A stretch of 64,000 nucleotides of DNA, taken from NCBI RefSeq assembly GCF_946478805.1, contig NZ_CAMLDC010000012.1, forward strand, positions 1 through 64,000, given 5' to 3'. Of this stretch, positions 18,136 through 26,856 are shown piece after piece. The notes under the pieces were generated by a model that did no database searches, had not been told where the DNA came from, and saw only the letters and a program-made list of their open reading frames with translations. The stretch comes from an uncultured Fluviicola sp. GTDB taxonomy: Bacteria; Bacteroidota; Bacteroidia; Flavobacteriales; Crocinitomicaceae. The position numbers and the translations under genes are program-made. Positions within the stretch are counted from its first letter, which is position 1, and the number at the start of each line of letters is the position of its first letter.

Positions 18136-19841
18136 ATTTCTACTGCTCTGTCATAAAGAAAATGGGCTCTCTTTTGAATCTCGTTTTCATTCCACTCCTC
18201 AAGTTCCAAATATGGTGCAAGAGTTTCTATTCCGGCCGAATAGTGTCTCAATCCAGGTTTGTTTGCTCTTCCAACTTTCTTTGTTGTCCAATCTGAATCA
18301 CGAATGGATGCGTTTAAAGATTGAGTGATGATTGCAAGATTTCCTAGGGTGTAAAGGATTCTATTTCGAAAATCTCGTTCTTCTTTAGTTCCCAGTTCCC
18401 CCCAATGGTTTTTCCATTTTTTTGGCATCAAGTGTTCAAGACTATACTTGCGCATACCGAGTAATTGAGTTGCCTGTCTGTTTCGATTCCTGATCTTGGA
18501 TTCGATGAAATAGATAATTCCTGCAGATTGCTTGTTAATCAAATAAGTACTTTTGAATCCATTCTCCAATTCTGAATCATCGGGGAAGTAATTTACTCTG
18601 TCTGCGCTTTTTTCGATGTGTTCATAAAAAGCTTCAGCGGTCAATACTTCATGAGAAATGAGTCGGTCCGTAAAGAGTTGATTGTAGTTCTTAGTAGTAG
18701 CGTGAACGACCATTCGCCGCATCAAATAACTTTCCAATGCTTTATACAACTTGTTACGTTCAGATTCTTCACGAACGTGTTTTTGAATGTATAACACGTA
18801 TGGGATAAGTGTAGTAGTATCCAAACCGAAAATGATCGCATTGATTCTTTCAATACCATAATCAGCGCTCAATTCATGTTCGACAATCTCATAATCAAAA
18901 CTATCTCTGAAAACCACAGCATAATCTTTGATTTCAAGAAGTATTTCTGTTCTATCAAGTTTGTACTCCTTGATAAGTGTTTTGTATGATTCAAAAAGTG
19001 ACTCTACTTTCGAAAATTCAATTTTATCTTCTGTTTTGACCTTCAATGAAGCATCTTGTATCTTGATTTGTAAGTAAGAGTAGAAAAACAAATCAATACA
19101 GGTTCTACGCAATCTACCGGCAGTCAGTTCACGATCCCAATAACGTTTTGTTTCTTCATCGTCTCCTTCAAAGATATTACGCCAGTATTCATTATATAAG
19201 TTCAAGTCATCCCGCTTAAAAAAATAGTTCTTTAAAAGCTCGGCTGTCGTCAATCGAACACCTAAGGAGTTAATGGTGTCAAAGATTTGTTGTTCATCTT
19301 CATTTTCATCCAAATCAATTCCTACAAATAAGATTCTTGATAAAATGATGTTAAAATTGAGTTTATTCGGATCTAAATTTTTCTTAAAGTAATTATATGC
19401 GTGAATAATCTTGTCGTGATCAGGACCGGTGAGATCAACCAATTCGGTTAGACTCAATACCTGCTTAAATGAAGCAATATCATTATGATTATGATAGAGT
19501 GCAAACTCGTTGTTCAGGAGTTTAAAAATTCGTTCAAATGAGGCGTTGTTATCTGTTCTAAGACATAGTACCTTGAAGAAAATATTTAAGGTTGTAAGAC
19601 GCTGTTGTCCGTCAATAACTGTCCTAACATCTCCTACTGGATTAGACGTATTGGTCGGCTGCTGTTTCAAAATAACAGATCCTAAAAAATAGGGGCGGTT
19701 TGAAATACTTACCGCTTCCATATCTTCAAGTAGCCGTTCCCATTGTTCATCTCCCCAAACATAAGCTCTTTGAAAGAAAGGAATTTCTAAAATTCTATTG
19801 CCATTAAAAATATCGTTGATTGTTCGTTTTCCAGCATCCAT
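18123..19841 (-). CDS. GmrSD-type enzyme: DUF262 (ParB-like NTPase) fused to DUF1524 (HNH nuclease)
   Basis: A 572-aa protein. The DUF262 half has IPFFQRAYVW (20-29) and the DGQQRL motif (77-82), characteristic of GmrS-like NTP-using domains. The C-terminal DUF1524 half has LEHLMPKKW (about 468-476) and LYTLGNLAIIT, the HNH/His-Me-finger core. GmrSD enzymes are type IV, modification-dependent restriction enzymes that cut glucosylated hydroxymethylcytosine phage DNA; fused S and D domains are a common bacterial form. The target here is unknown. The overlapping downstream gene (17128-18135) makes this a two-gene operon. Confidence 0.85.
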   Translation of the reverse strand: MDAGKRTINDIFNGNRILEIPFFQRAYVWGDEQWERLLEDMEAVSISNRPYFLGSVILKQQPTNTSNPVGDVRTVIDGQQRLTTLNIFFKVLCLRTDNNASFERIFKLLNNEFALYHNHNDIASFKQVLSLTELVDLTGPDHDKIIHAYNYFKKNLDPNKLNFNIILSRILFVGIDLDENEDEQQIFDTINSLGVRLTTAELLKNYFFKRDDLNLYNEYWRNIFEGDDEETKRYWDRELTAGRLRRTCIDLFFYSYLQIKIQDASLKVKTEDKIEFSKVESLFESYKTLIKEYKLDRTEILLEIKDYAVVFRDSFDYEIVEHELSADYGIERINAIIFGLDTTTLIPYVLYIQKHVREESERNKLYKALESYLMRRMVVHATTKNYNQLFTDRLISHEVLTAEAFYEHIEKSADRVNYFPDDSELENGFKSTYLINKQSAGIIYFIESKIRNRNRQATQLLGMRKYSLEHLMPKKWKNHWGELGTKEERDFRNRILYTLGNLAIITQSLNASIRDSDWTTKKVGRANKPGLRHYSAGIETLAPYLELEEWNENEIQKRAHFLYDRAVEIWRR

Positions 19842-19935
19842 TGTGTTAGGTATTTGGTTATTTAATTTGTTATGCTCAGTAGGGGCGATAAAAATAGTTT
19901 AAATTCATCAGAAAGGATCACCACTACATTCTTGA

Positions 19936-20358
19936 TTACTTTAGTTTAGAAAATTGTTCAAACTTCTTTATTGATTTTGCCATGCTTTTACCTTCTTCTG
20001 AATTCCCTTCGGTTTCTTGTATCAATTGGTAATCCTCGGAGATTTTAAAACAATACACATAGCAAGAACTCTCTACCCCTTTAGATCTAGGATTAAATCC
20101 TTGCATACCAAGCTTTTGAAAATGTATCTCTATTTCAACCGCTTCATCTCTTGACTCTGCTTCCGCTTGATAACACGGATCGGTGTCTTTATATCGACCA
20201 GCATCAACATGTTCAAAAAGTTCTGCTGTTAAAATATTCTCAACGAGCCTCCTTTGCGGATTATTAGTAATTCCGATGTAAAATTCGGGATAATCACCTC
20301 CCTGTGAAGTTTTAAAATCTTCAATTTCTTCCTTAATGGTTTCAGTGCTTTTTGACAT
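19936..20358 (-). CDS. Small GIY-YIG-like protein
   Basis: A 140-aa protein. The N-terminal part has EFYIGITNNPQRRL (about 25-38), which matches the second half of a GIY-YIG nuclease core (YIG followed by the catalytic Arg). Acidic residues in RDEAVEIEIHFQKLG could supply the metal-binding Glu. The first GIY half is weak, so it may be degenerate or a binding-only version. It lies between the GmrSD pair and the type IV CBASS operon on the same strand, 122 bp after the glycosylase gene, so it could be a late member of the CBASS operon. Confidence 0.55.
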   Translation of the reverse strand: MSKSTETIKEEIEDFKTSQGGDYPEFYIGITNNPQRRLVENILTAELFEHVDAGRYKDTDPCYQAEAESRDEAVEIEIHFQKLGMQGFNPRSKGVESSCYVYCFKISEDYQLIQETEGNSEEGKSMAKSIKKFEQFSKLK

Positions 20359-20480
20359 AGTGGAGTATATTTAATTAAATACAAAGAATTAGGAGATGCT
20401 TCGAAACAATTGATGATCTCATGAGTTTCGAATTGTACATGAGTTCAACTTACACTTTCGTGAAGACTACGTTGTACATT

Positions 20481-21161
20481 TTATGAAAATTGTTTTTTTG
20501 GAATTTTGCAATATGAACCTAAGATAAAATTCTCAAGGGTTAGCTTATAGTCTTTATCTAATGTACAATACCGCCATAATACTAGATCAATAACAGATGC
20601 TTTTTCTTGAATAGAATCTGAAATATTCAAGCAAAGTTCGTCAGGTGAATTGAACCCTAGTATATCTGCTAATCTTAATAAATGACGATCAGGTTTGGCA
20701 AAATTTAGTCCAATGTTTTTTGCCAAATGATAGGACGTGGCTTTTCCCATGTATGGAAAAGTCTGGATGTAAGATATTCCTTCATTAAATATTCTATTCT
20801 TAAGATATTGAAAAGAATTCGATTTGATATAATCAACAATATATAGGATAGCATTGATTTTACCTTCATGATTGAAAACGATCTTTGTTTGCTCCTTAAT
20901 CTTTTCTCGATTCTCACAAATCCAATCAATAGACTCGAATCCTCTCATAATATGTTTAACTTTTGGAAATATTTTTTGCACCACACGGTCATTCATTCCA
21001 CTAGCTATAACTACCCATGAAATCTCTTTCAAGAACTCAGATGAGCTTATATCATTGAATGAAATATTATCTTGCCAATCGATTTCATGAGCATAACCAT
21101 TGTCAATTACAATGTTCTTTGCAAAGAAATATGCATGAGATAATTGTGAATAAAACTCCAT
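20481..21161 (-). CDS. OGG-like HhH DNA glycosylase of type IV CBASS (Cap11-like)
   Basis: A 226-aa helical protein. The helix-hairpin-helix signature is FPYMGKATSYHLAKNIG (135-151), with Lys140 near the position of the Schiff-base lysine of OGG enzymes. AKPDRHLLRLA follows (155-165), with Asp158 at the catalytic Asp position. In the published CBASS classification, type IV operons carry a QueC-like, a TGT-like and an OGG-like gene beside the CD-NTase; all three are present here in one operon. Its job in immunity may be base recognition or removal and is not shown by sequence. It starts 47 bp after the CD-NTase gene. Confidence 0.75.
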   Translation of the reverse strand: MEFYSQLSHAYFFAKNIVIDNGYAHEIDWQDNISFNDISSSEFLKEISWVVIASGMNDRVVQKIFPKVKHIMRGFESIDWICENREKIKEQTKIVFNHEGKINAILYIVDYIKSNSFQYLKNRIFNEGISYIQTFPYMGKATSYHLAKNIGLNFAKPDRHLLRLADILGFNSPDELCLNISDSIQEKASVIDLVLWRYCTLDKDYKLTLENFILGSYCKIPKKQFS

Positions 21162-21208
21162 ACTATAATTTTACTTTGGGTTTTACGGAGATTAGCAAAA
21201 AGGTTTCA

Positions 21209-22138
21209 TTATTTAAGTATTTCATTCCAGGCACGAATATCTTTACTCCCATCCGCATTTTGCATTTTTCTTGATACTGTACTCAATGAATCTGAAACCA
21301 TTTTTCGTTCAATACTATTTGCTGCTTTTAAATAGTTATCAACGTGGATAGTTTGCCCGGTTTTATCTTTTATTGGTTCTAAAACCTTTTTACTGGCTTC
21401 AGTAAAGAAATGTTTAAGCATTGCCTTTGGAGTTTTGTCGCCTGAATAATTAGAAAAAACCTCAATCCCAAGTGCCTCTACGTGGTATCCAGAAAGTTGC
21501 CTTCTTTCTGGAAGAGTCGAAATAATAGATTTTGCCAACTTAATTACGGGAATCAATTTACCCGAATTTTTGATGTTGACGTATCGTAAAGTTTCGACAA
21601 ATTTCTTTGGTTGAATTATCTTGGACCATTCATTTGGATCTGTAGATGATGGAATCCGAATCCCATTCCCATCTTTTAATGCTGGAAGTATCTGAATTGA
21701 ATATTCTGAAGTGAAGTTAATTGTTACAGCTTTTTTTCCAGAAACAATATCTGTAGTAGGTAAACTTTCACGAATTCTATTGTATATATAATCTTTTACT
21801 TCATTCGGATTCAGATGCATCAATTCAGATTTATTTAGAATTGCTAATGTATCGATATCGCTAAGTCCTTCAACGAAAGTGTTTTTTGACAGTGATCCAC
21901 CATACCTTAAATCAATAGTTCCATCAACACCTAAATTTAGTGCCTTTTTTATTCCTTGGATATGCTTCTGAATTTGATTAGTATCTCTGTCATTCACATC
22001 AGATAATAGAGTTCTAATTAAATCAGTCACTTCAATTTCGAAGGCCTGACCTTTTGCCTGCTCTTCACTTCGAATTTTCTTACTAATTTCATCTGGTGAA
22101 TTACTACCAGGAAAAAATACACCTCCTGAACCGCCCAT
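21209..22138 (-). CDS. CD-NTase (CBASS nucleotide second-messenger synthase), type IV
   Basis: A 309-aa protein from the ATG at 22138. A further ATG at 22204 would make a 65-bp overlap with the upstream gene. The 22138 start gives a TAA-C-ATG junction with the TGT-like gene and the N-terminus MGGSGGVFF, which I recall as usual for this CD-NTase group. The catalytic segment is GGSLSKNTFVEGLSDIDTLA: Gly81-Ser82 and Asp94/Asp96. Downstream, SIQILPAL stands where many CD-NTases have a third Asp (Gln here). KLIPVIKLAKSI and RQLSGYHVEALGIEVF fit the helical core. It should make a cyclic nucleotide signal for the TM-NUDIX effector. Confidence 0.82.
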   Translation of the reverse strand: MGGSGGVFFPGSNSPDEISKKIRSEEQAKGQAFEIEVTDLIRTLLSDVNDRDTNQIQKHIQGIKKALNLGVDGTIDLRYGGSLSKNTFVEGLSDIDTLAILNKSELMHLNPNEVKDYIYNRIRESLPTTDIVSGKKAVTINFTSEYSIQILPALKDGNGIRIPSSTDPNEWSKIIQPKKFVETLRYVNIKNSGKLIPVIKLAKSIISTLPERRQLSGYHVEALGIEVFSNYSGDKTPKAMLKHFFTEASKKVLEPIKDKTGQTIHVDNYLKAANSIERKMVSDSLSTVSRKMQNADGSKDIRAWNEILK

Positions 22139-22139
22139 G

Positions 22140-23174
22140 TTATTTAAAATTTGATTGAAAAGTTTTGAAATGCTTCTCAAGTATTTTGCCAAATCCAGGA
22201 CCACCTAATTCATCAAATTGTTCAAAATTTTGATACTTGATAAAGTCCTTCATTGTATATTTCATTTTCTCGAGATAATACGTGTTTTGAGTAATAGACA
22301 TCGATTTAACTTTTGCATCACTTACATGAATACCTAAATCAACATTAAGTGCCCCATAATTTGATTGATATATTGCCGAATCGTTGTAATATGAATATTT
22401 TAACCAAGTTAGTCCGTCAAAAATTTCCGCGCCTACTAAAAAATACAATATCGTTGTTATTGGATCTAAACTTCCAAAGATATGCAATGGTGATGAAATA
22501 CCTGCGCCGTCTAAAGCACGTCTAATTTCAGCTATATTAACCATCCGACTTAAAATCGAACTACCTAATTCTCTTTCAGTTAATCCAATTATTGAAAAAC
22601 CTGATAAATCTTGGATATTGTCAATGATATTTTGAACTTTTACAAATTGTTGGTCTTTAGTCTCAGGTTTTATTAAGAAATCTGATAAAAAGTTTGGATG
22701 AGTACTAAATAATGCTTTTGCTGAATCAATTTGATCCTTTAATGAAATTCTATGATTACCATGATCGTAACTCACCGCAATTGCAGCTTTATACTCCGGC
22801 CATTTGCTTAATACACTATTCAATTGATTTACATCCCATGCTTTTATGTCATAGTTGAATTTTGATGTTGCCGAAATATCATATCCGCCGCCAGTTTCAT
22901 AACCGCCACTATCAATGAACGTAAGCTCTGTACAAATTGAATCTTCATCAAATGGTATATGACTGTAAAATATATCATAAGCACTTACTAAAAGAGTCTC
23001 TGTAAGAAATTCCTTAGCAAACTGAAAGGCGTCTGCAACTTCCGAGGTGTCAGGAGATCTTTTACTTCTTTTCTTTTTAAAGCCGTAACCTTTGCTTGAA
23101 AACGATGGGACCATTAATGGGGTTTCAAGTCGAACACCTAATGGGTGTTCAATAATATTACTTCTAGCACTCAT
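22140..23174 (-). CDS. TGT-like protein of type IV CBASS (Cap10-like)
   Basis: A 344-aa protein with the queuine/archaeosine tRNA-guanine transglycosylase barrel plan. FIDSGGYE (Asp88) matches the general-acid DSGG motif, GLTERELG resembles the GGLxxGE segment, and HIFGSLDPITTILYFLVGAE with IFDGLTWL (Asp253) matches the nucleophile region. The TGT zinc site (C-x-C-x2-C plus His) is not seen, and it is somewhat shorter than housekeeping Tgt. It therefore probably exchanges or handles a 7-deazaguanine base on a target other than ordinary tRNA. It overlaps the QueC-like gene by 11 bp and abuts the CD-NTase gene. Confidence 0.8.
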   Translation of the reverse strand: MSARSNIIEHPLGVRLETPLMVPSFSSKGYGFKKKRSKRSPDTSEVADAFQFAKEFLTETLLVSAYDIFYSHIPFDEDSICTELTFIDSGGYETGGGYDISATSKFNYDIKAWDVNQLNSVLSKWPEYKAAIAVSYDHGNHRISLKDQIDSAKALFSTHPNFLSDFLIKPETKDQQFVKVQNIIDNIQDLSGFSIIGLTERELGSSILSRMVNIAEIRRALDGAGISSPLHIFGSLDPITTILYFLVGAEIFDGLTWLKYSYYNDSAIYQSNYGALNVDLGIHVSDAKVKSMSITQNTYYLEKMKYTMKDFIKYQNFEQFDELGGPGFGKILEKHFKTFQSNFK

Positions 23175-23724
23175 ATATTTTCCTTAAGTCTTTACAGGTT
23201 AAACATTCATTACACGGTTGATCTAAACCGAGTTCACAACTATATGTCAAATGAATTGGAACTTTTTCTATTGAGCAATAATTGGTAATTTCTTTTTTGT
23301 TCCAAGTGAGAAAAGGAGCAGCGACTTGTACCAAATCACCGCTATATTCTTTGATAATCGATTGAACTTGATTTAAAAAATTCTCACCACAGTCATAGTA
23401 TGTGGTTCCTGAATGAATTCCAATTGCAATTATTCCAAATGATTTTGAAAAACTCATTAATGCTAAAAAGATAAGTGCAGCATTTCTACCTAGAATAAAG
23501 CCTTTCGTAATATTAAGTCCACTCACCTTTAGAATATTTAGTTTGTATCCATAATACTCACTGATTTTTGTTATTGCGTTTAATTCATTCTTGTGAGAGG
23601 GTTGTCCAAGATTTAAAAAGACCAGTTCAATTTCAAAACCAAGGTCTTTATAAAATTGAATGCAGGCAGTCGAATCTATTCCACCACTAGTAAGAATTAG
23701 AACGTTATTTTTTTGATCGATCAA
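23164..23724 (-). CDS. QueC-like ATP-PPase of type IV CBASS (Cap9-like)
   Basis: A 186-aa protein, shorter than housekeeping QueC (roughly 220-230 aa). It has the PP-loop SGGIDST (about 13-19) and a C-terminal Cys cluster CELGLDQPCNECLTC (about 165-179) matching the QueC zinc site. QueC converts 7-carboxy-7-deazaguanine to preQ0 using ATP and ammonia through amide intermediates; defence relatives reuse the chemistry. No queD, queE or folE is in the window, so the deazaguanine precursor would have to come from the host pathway. It starts 30 bp after the effector gene, within one leftward operon. Confidence 0.82.
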   Translation of the reverse strand: MIDQKNNVLILTSGGIDSTACIQFYKDLGFEIELVFLNLGQPSHKNELNAITKISEYYGYKLNILKVSGLNITKGFILGRNAALIFLALMSFSKSFGIIAIGIHSGTTYYDCGENFLNQVQSIIKEYSGDLVQVAAPFLTWNKKEITNYCSIEKVPIHLTYSCELGLDQPCNECLTCKDLRKIYEC

Positions 23725-23754
23725 TTATTTACATTTTAAATTTGCATTTCAAAG

Positions 23755-24594
23755 TCAGTCGGCGGTCCACTTCATATTAACAGTCCATTTCGTATGCTCT
23801 CCAATTTTATACGGAGTATCCCTTGACCTTCTATCATATCCCAAGGACTCGATCAATTCCTTGTCTGCCCATTTTATATAATCAGTATCTCCATTACTAA
23901 GAAGAGCTTCAAGTTCAATCAATTGTGCTTGAGTTGGTAATAGTTCTAAAACATCGTATTGAAGAATTTCCCAACAATCCCATCCTTTTGCTTTTTTTAA
24001 TGGAGTTCTTACTCTCCCTACAAATTCATAATTGACGTAAGGGAAGTTTGTAGAAGATAACACTTGACCTTTTACATCTATCAATTCTTCGTAAAATTCA
24101 CGCCAATGAGATATTTCTCTATCCTCACACGTATTAAACCAATCAATAAATTTTACTGCATTTTTGGCTGGAACGAAAACTGCAAGATCATCTTTTTTCA
24201 ATCCGTTTGTTGAAAGTTTTAAATCATCCGTTGCCTCAAATTGTTTTAAAATTTGACGAGTTACAGGAAGTCTCTTATATTTCCCACCGACTGGTTGATA
24301 GAAATTCCAATTAGAGTTCTTTACAAGTAAATATTTATCATTAACCTGTATTCTATAAACGTAAGACATTGAAAACCGAACGTGCTTTCCTCTCATAGCA
24401 AGATACCAACTACGAAATACCAGACCTATTCTTTTGTGATGTTTCAAAACATCCCCACCTAGTTCTACGACAAATAATATTACAAATAAACCAATACCTT
24501 GTCCTAAGAACTCAGATTTTAAACTCGGATTTGTGTAGTAGGAAATCCACAAAAAGACTACTGCCGCAAGAATTTGTAATAGGTATTTTACCAC
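23755..24594 (-). CDS. TM-NUDIX (SMODS-associated NUDIX) CBASS effector
   Basis: A 279-aa protein. Two N-terminal TM helices (LLQILAAVVFLWISYY at about 5-20 and GIGLFVILFVVELGG at about 33-47) precede a NUDIX-like domain: YVYRIQVNDKYLLVKN, then FYQPVGGKYKRLP, and the partial Nudix box REFYEELID. This is the architecture of the SMODS-associated NUDIX family. The expected mode is that cyclic nucleotide binding triggers membrane damage and cell death or growth arrest. It is the first gene of the type IV CBASS operon. A related protein sits at 34617-35405 in the second CBASS locus; both share Y-RI-v-KYLLV, the QPVGG-YKR motif, RE-F-EEL, and an IGEHTK--vN ending. Confidence 0.8.
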   Translation of the reverse strand: MVKYLLQILAAVVFLWISYYTNPSLKSEFLGQGIGLFVILFVVELGGDVLKHHKRIGLVFRSWYLAMRGKHVRFSMSYVYRIQVNDKYLLVKNSNWNFYQPVGGKYKRLPVTRQILKQFEATDDLKLSTNGLKKDDLAVFVPAKNAVKFIDWFNTCEDREISHWREFYEELIDVKGQVLSSTNFPYVNYEFVGRVRTPLKKAKGWDCWEILQYDVLELLPTQAQLIELEALLSNGDTDYIKWADKELIESLGYDRRSRDTPYKIGEHTKWTVNMKWTAD

Positions 24595-24821
24595 TAGTTT
24601 TGTAGTTATGTAAGTTTGATGACAAAATAAAGTATCTCATAATAGAATATCAACCGTATTTATACGGTATTTTGATTGCGGTAAACCACATTTCTATCAA
24701 AAGACTATTAAAAACAATAAGTGACAACCTAATTGGAGGCAGTTATCTTTTTGTGAACCCATTGCAACAAAGCCAATAACTTTGGAATAGGTTATTTTTC
24801 ATAGAGGAATAGTAATAAAAT

Positions 24822-25841
24822 TCAAACATTTTGTTGATCACTAGCAGCTAGTATTATTTCAGAACGAATAAACTCACTACGATTTACTCTAGAAGTCCTA
24901 CTATTCGTACCAGCATACATACTTGAATAATATTTGGAATATATATTAGTCACTTTATCCTCATTTTTGTTATCTAAAATAAGCTGTTCGTTTTTTAATA
25001 AAGGGGTAATTACATTTTCAACTCTTTGGTTTGAGAAACATAATTCACAAACAAGACTAAAGAAATTAGACTTTCTATACCAAATTGAATCAACTGGAAG
25101 CTCGCTATCCAGAATATTAATAATTACATCAGCAACCAATTGTTTATTTTTTTCAAAGTTAGGGTACTCGTCATTATACTTAGCGATATAATTTTCGACC
25201 TCTTTATCTTGTGTAAAATATCCGTCTTCCTCTAACGTAGATAAAACTAGTAAGATGAAATGCAAGTCTGCCATTCTTGTTAATTCGCTTTCACTAAATA
25301 TTGGCACCTTATGCTCTGCTTCTCTAATTTTATCTAAAATTGTTTTAGCGCATGAAATAAATTCGCCATTGTAAATCGCATTATTTATTTCAATTGCTGT
25401 TAATGTAAAGTTTGTAGAATTAATTCTTTTAAAAATTTCAATTATAGTATCTGGATCGACATCTTTTAGATCTCTTATAGTAACGTCATAATTAAGAAAG
25501 TCTTTTTGATCTTGTTCCGATAAATCTTTGAACTTCGGAATATCTTTTTCAAAGTTATGATTGCCTTCAATGTATCTTTGAATAGTAGTTAATCTTTGTT
25601 GACCATCAACAACTACATTTTGAGTTGTCAATGTACTAAGATCAATACCTTTTTGTGAAATATAAATTTCTGGGAAAGGATAACCTTCTAAAATTGTTCT
25701 TATAAAATTCTCCATATGAATCGGCGTCCAAACAAATTCACGTTGAAATTCTGGTTGAAGAACTAATTCGTTTCTTTGTATTTTACCGATTAAATCAGAA
25801 ATCGATTTTTTATCAGGTGTTGCCGGAATTTGTCTTGCCAT
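24822..25841 (-). CDS. DUF262 protein without a DUF1524 nuclease, paired with a nucleotidyltransferase
   Basis: A 339-aa protein with the DUF262 hallmarks LQPEFQREFVW (about 28-38) and VVDGQQRLTTI (about 77-87). The C-terminal half is helical and lacks the HNH segment seen in the 18123-19841 protein. It could therefore be an NTPase or regulatory subunit, or it may depend on a partner for its output. It starts 1 nt after the nucleotidyltransferase stop, so the two are a tight two-gene operon. It may belong to the broad group of GmrS-like defence ATPases. Confidence 0.75.
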   Translation of the reverse strand: MARQIPATPDKKSISDLIGKIQRNELVLQPEFQREFVWTPIHMENFIRTILEGYPFPEIYISQKGIDLSTLTTQNVVVDGQQRLTTIQRYIEGNHNFEKDIPKFKDLSEQDQKDFLNYDVTIRDLKDVDPDTIIEIFKRINSTNFTLTAIEINNAIYNGEFISCAKTILDKIREAEHKVPIFSESELTRMADLHFILLVLSTLEEDGYFTQDKEVENYIAKYNDEYPNFEKNKQLVADVIINILDSELPVDSIWYRKSNFFSLVCELCFSNQRVENVITPLLKNEQLILDNKNEDKVTNIYSKYYSSMYAGTNSRTSRVNRSEFIRSEIILAASDQQNV

Positions 25842-25842
25842 A

Positions 25843-26451
25843 TTAAATACTGTTTATTTTTTTTGTGATTTCTTCAATTGAAGAGCGATAATATTTTTCT
25901 GCGTAATGTTGATTTTTAAATAATCCCGCTTTGACTACATAATTACCCACTTCGGATTTAGCATGAGATATACTCTTAAAAAAATCGTCCCAATTCTGTT
26001 TCAATTCAATAAATACATTTGTGTTTTGTGGTAATAAATCAGGACGCATCCATCCTCTAACAAAGTAGTTAATAAATTTCATGTATTTTCTATACTGTTC
26101 TCTATTAAGTCTTATGCTATGATTTTTGATTCGATATTGAAACTCACTTATCAATTCAAAGAATTTATCAAAAAGCTTTTCATTATACATTACTACATCA
26201 ATATCTGAATCAAATGTAAACTCTGTAAATTTGTATGGGCTAAAACCAAATTTGGAAGAACCAACAATCATAACTTCATAAAATTCGATCTCAAATTGAT
26301 CTGCAATTCTTTTACGGAAATAATAATATTCATCTTCCCTACCTGAAAAAACATGAGGTAATCCATGAAAATAATTTTTTTGAGTAAAGATCTTTTTTTG
26401 ATCGTCATTTTCAAGATTCTTTATTTCTAATTTGTAATTCTCTTTAGTCAC
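25843..26451 (-). CDS. Nucleotidyltransferase-fold protein paired with DUF262
   Basis: A 202-aa protein. The core motif IVGSSKFGFSPYKF (Gly64-Ser65) is followed by DSDIDVVMY (Asp83, Asp85), the Pol-beta nucleotidyltransferase pattern with two catalytic Asp residues. The small size and the GFSP loop separate it from the two CD-NTases in this island. Such proteins often accompany defence genes, but I know no assigned function for the family. The substrate may be nucleotide, tRNA or protein. It is separated from the DUF262 gene by a single base. Confidence 0.72.
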   Translation of the reverse strand: MTKENYKLEIKNLENDDQKKIFTQKNYFHGLPHVFSGREDEYYYFRKRIADQFEIEFYEVMIVGSSKFGFSPYKFTEFTFDSDIDVVMYNEKLFDKFFELISEFQYRIKNHSIRLNREQYRKYMKFINYFVRGWMRPDLLPQNTNVFIELKQNWDDFFKSISHAKSEVGNYVVKAGLFKNQHYAEKYYRSSIEEITKKINSI

Positions 26452-26856
26452 GTTCTTTATTTTTCATGCAGTTGATCTATATATAAACCATTACTTACAA
26501 TCAATTTCTCATTGGAGTCCAAAACTGAATTATATTGCGAATAGTGTTCAATACTACACAATAATTCTGAAAAAAAGCAGGGTGTTTTAAAACTTCCAGA
26601 AAATAAACTGACTCTGTAAAGCAAATGAAATTATATCCAAAGAACAGTGGGTACAGTAATTATAGAGATTTTGTTCGATCGTCTATATGAACCAAACTTA
26701 ATGTTGTAAAAGTCATTAGATTAAATTCAGAAAGCCCAATAAAACCAAATGATATTAGGTATAAACTAAAAGCGAGAGTATGGATTATAAGACCTGGATC
26801 TTTCTGTTTTTCATTTCTAGGATATTGAATAGTTTTGATTAATCTATTTCAAGAAA
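26452..26856. other. Intergenic stretch with no identifiable gene
   Basis: This 405-bp AT-rich gap lies between the nucleotidyltransferase gene and the XRE regulator gene. No coding frame, hairpin or repeat stands out. The end near 26460-26600 should contain the promoter for the leftward nucleotidyltransferase/DUF262 operon. Confidence 0.4.

Noticed and set aside
23164..23724. QatABCD or a Dpd DNA-modification system
   Set aside because: The QueC-like and TGT-like genes suggest these, but no QatA ATPase, QatD TatD-like nuclease or Dpd helicase genes are present, and a CD-NTase and OGG-like gene are.
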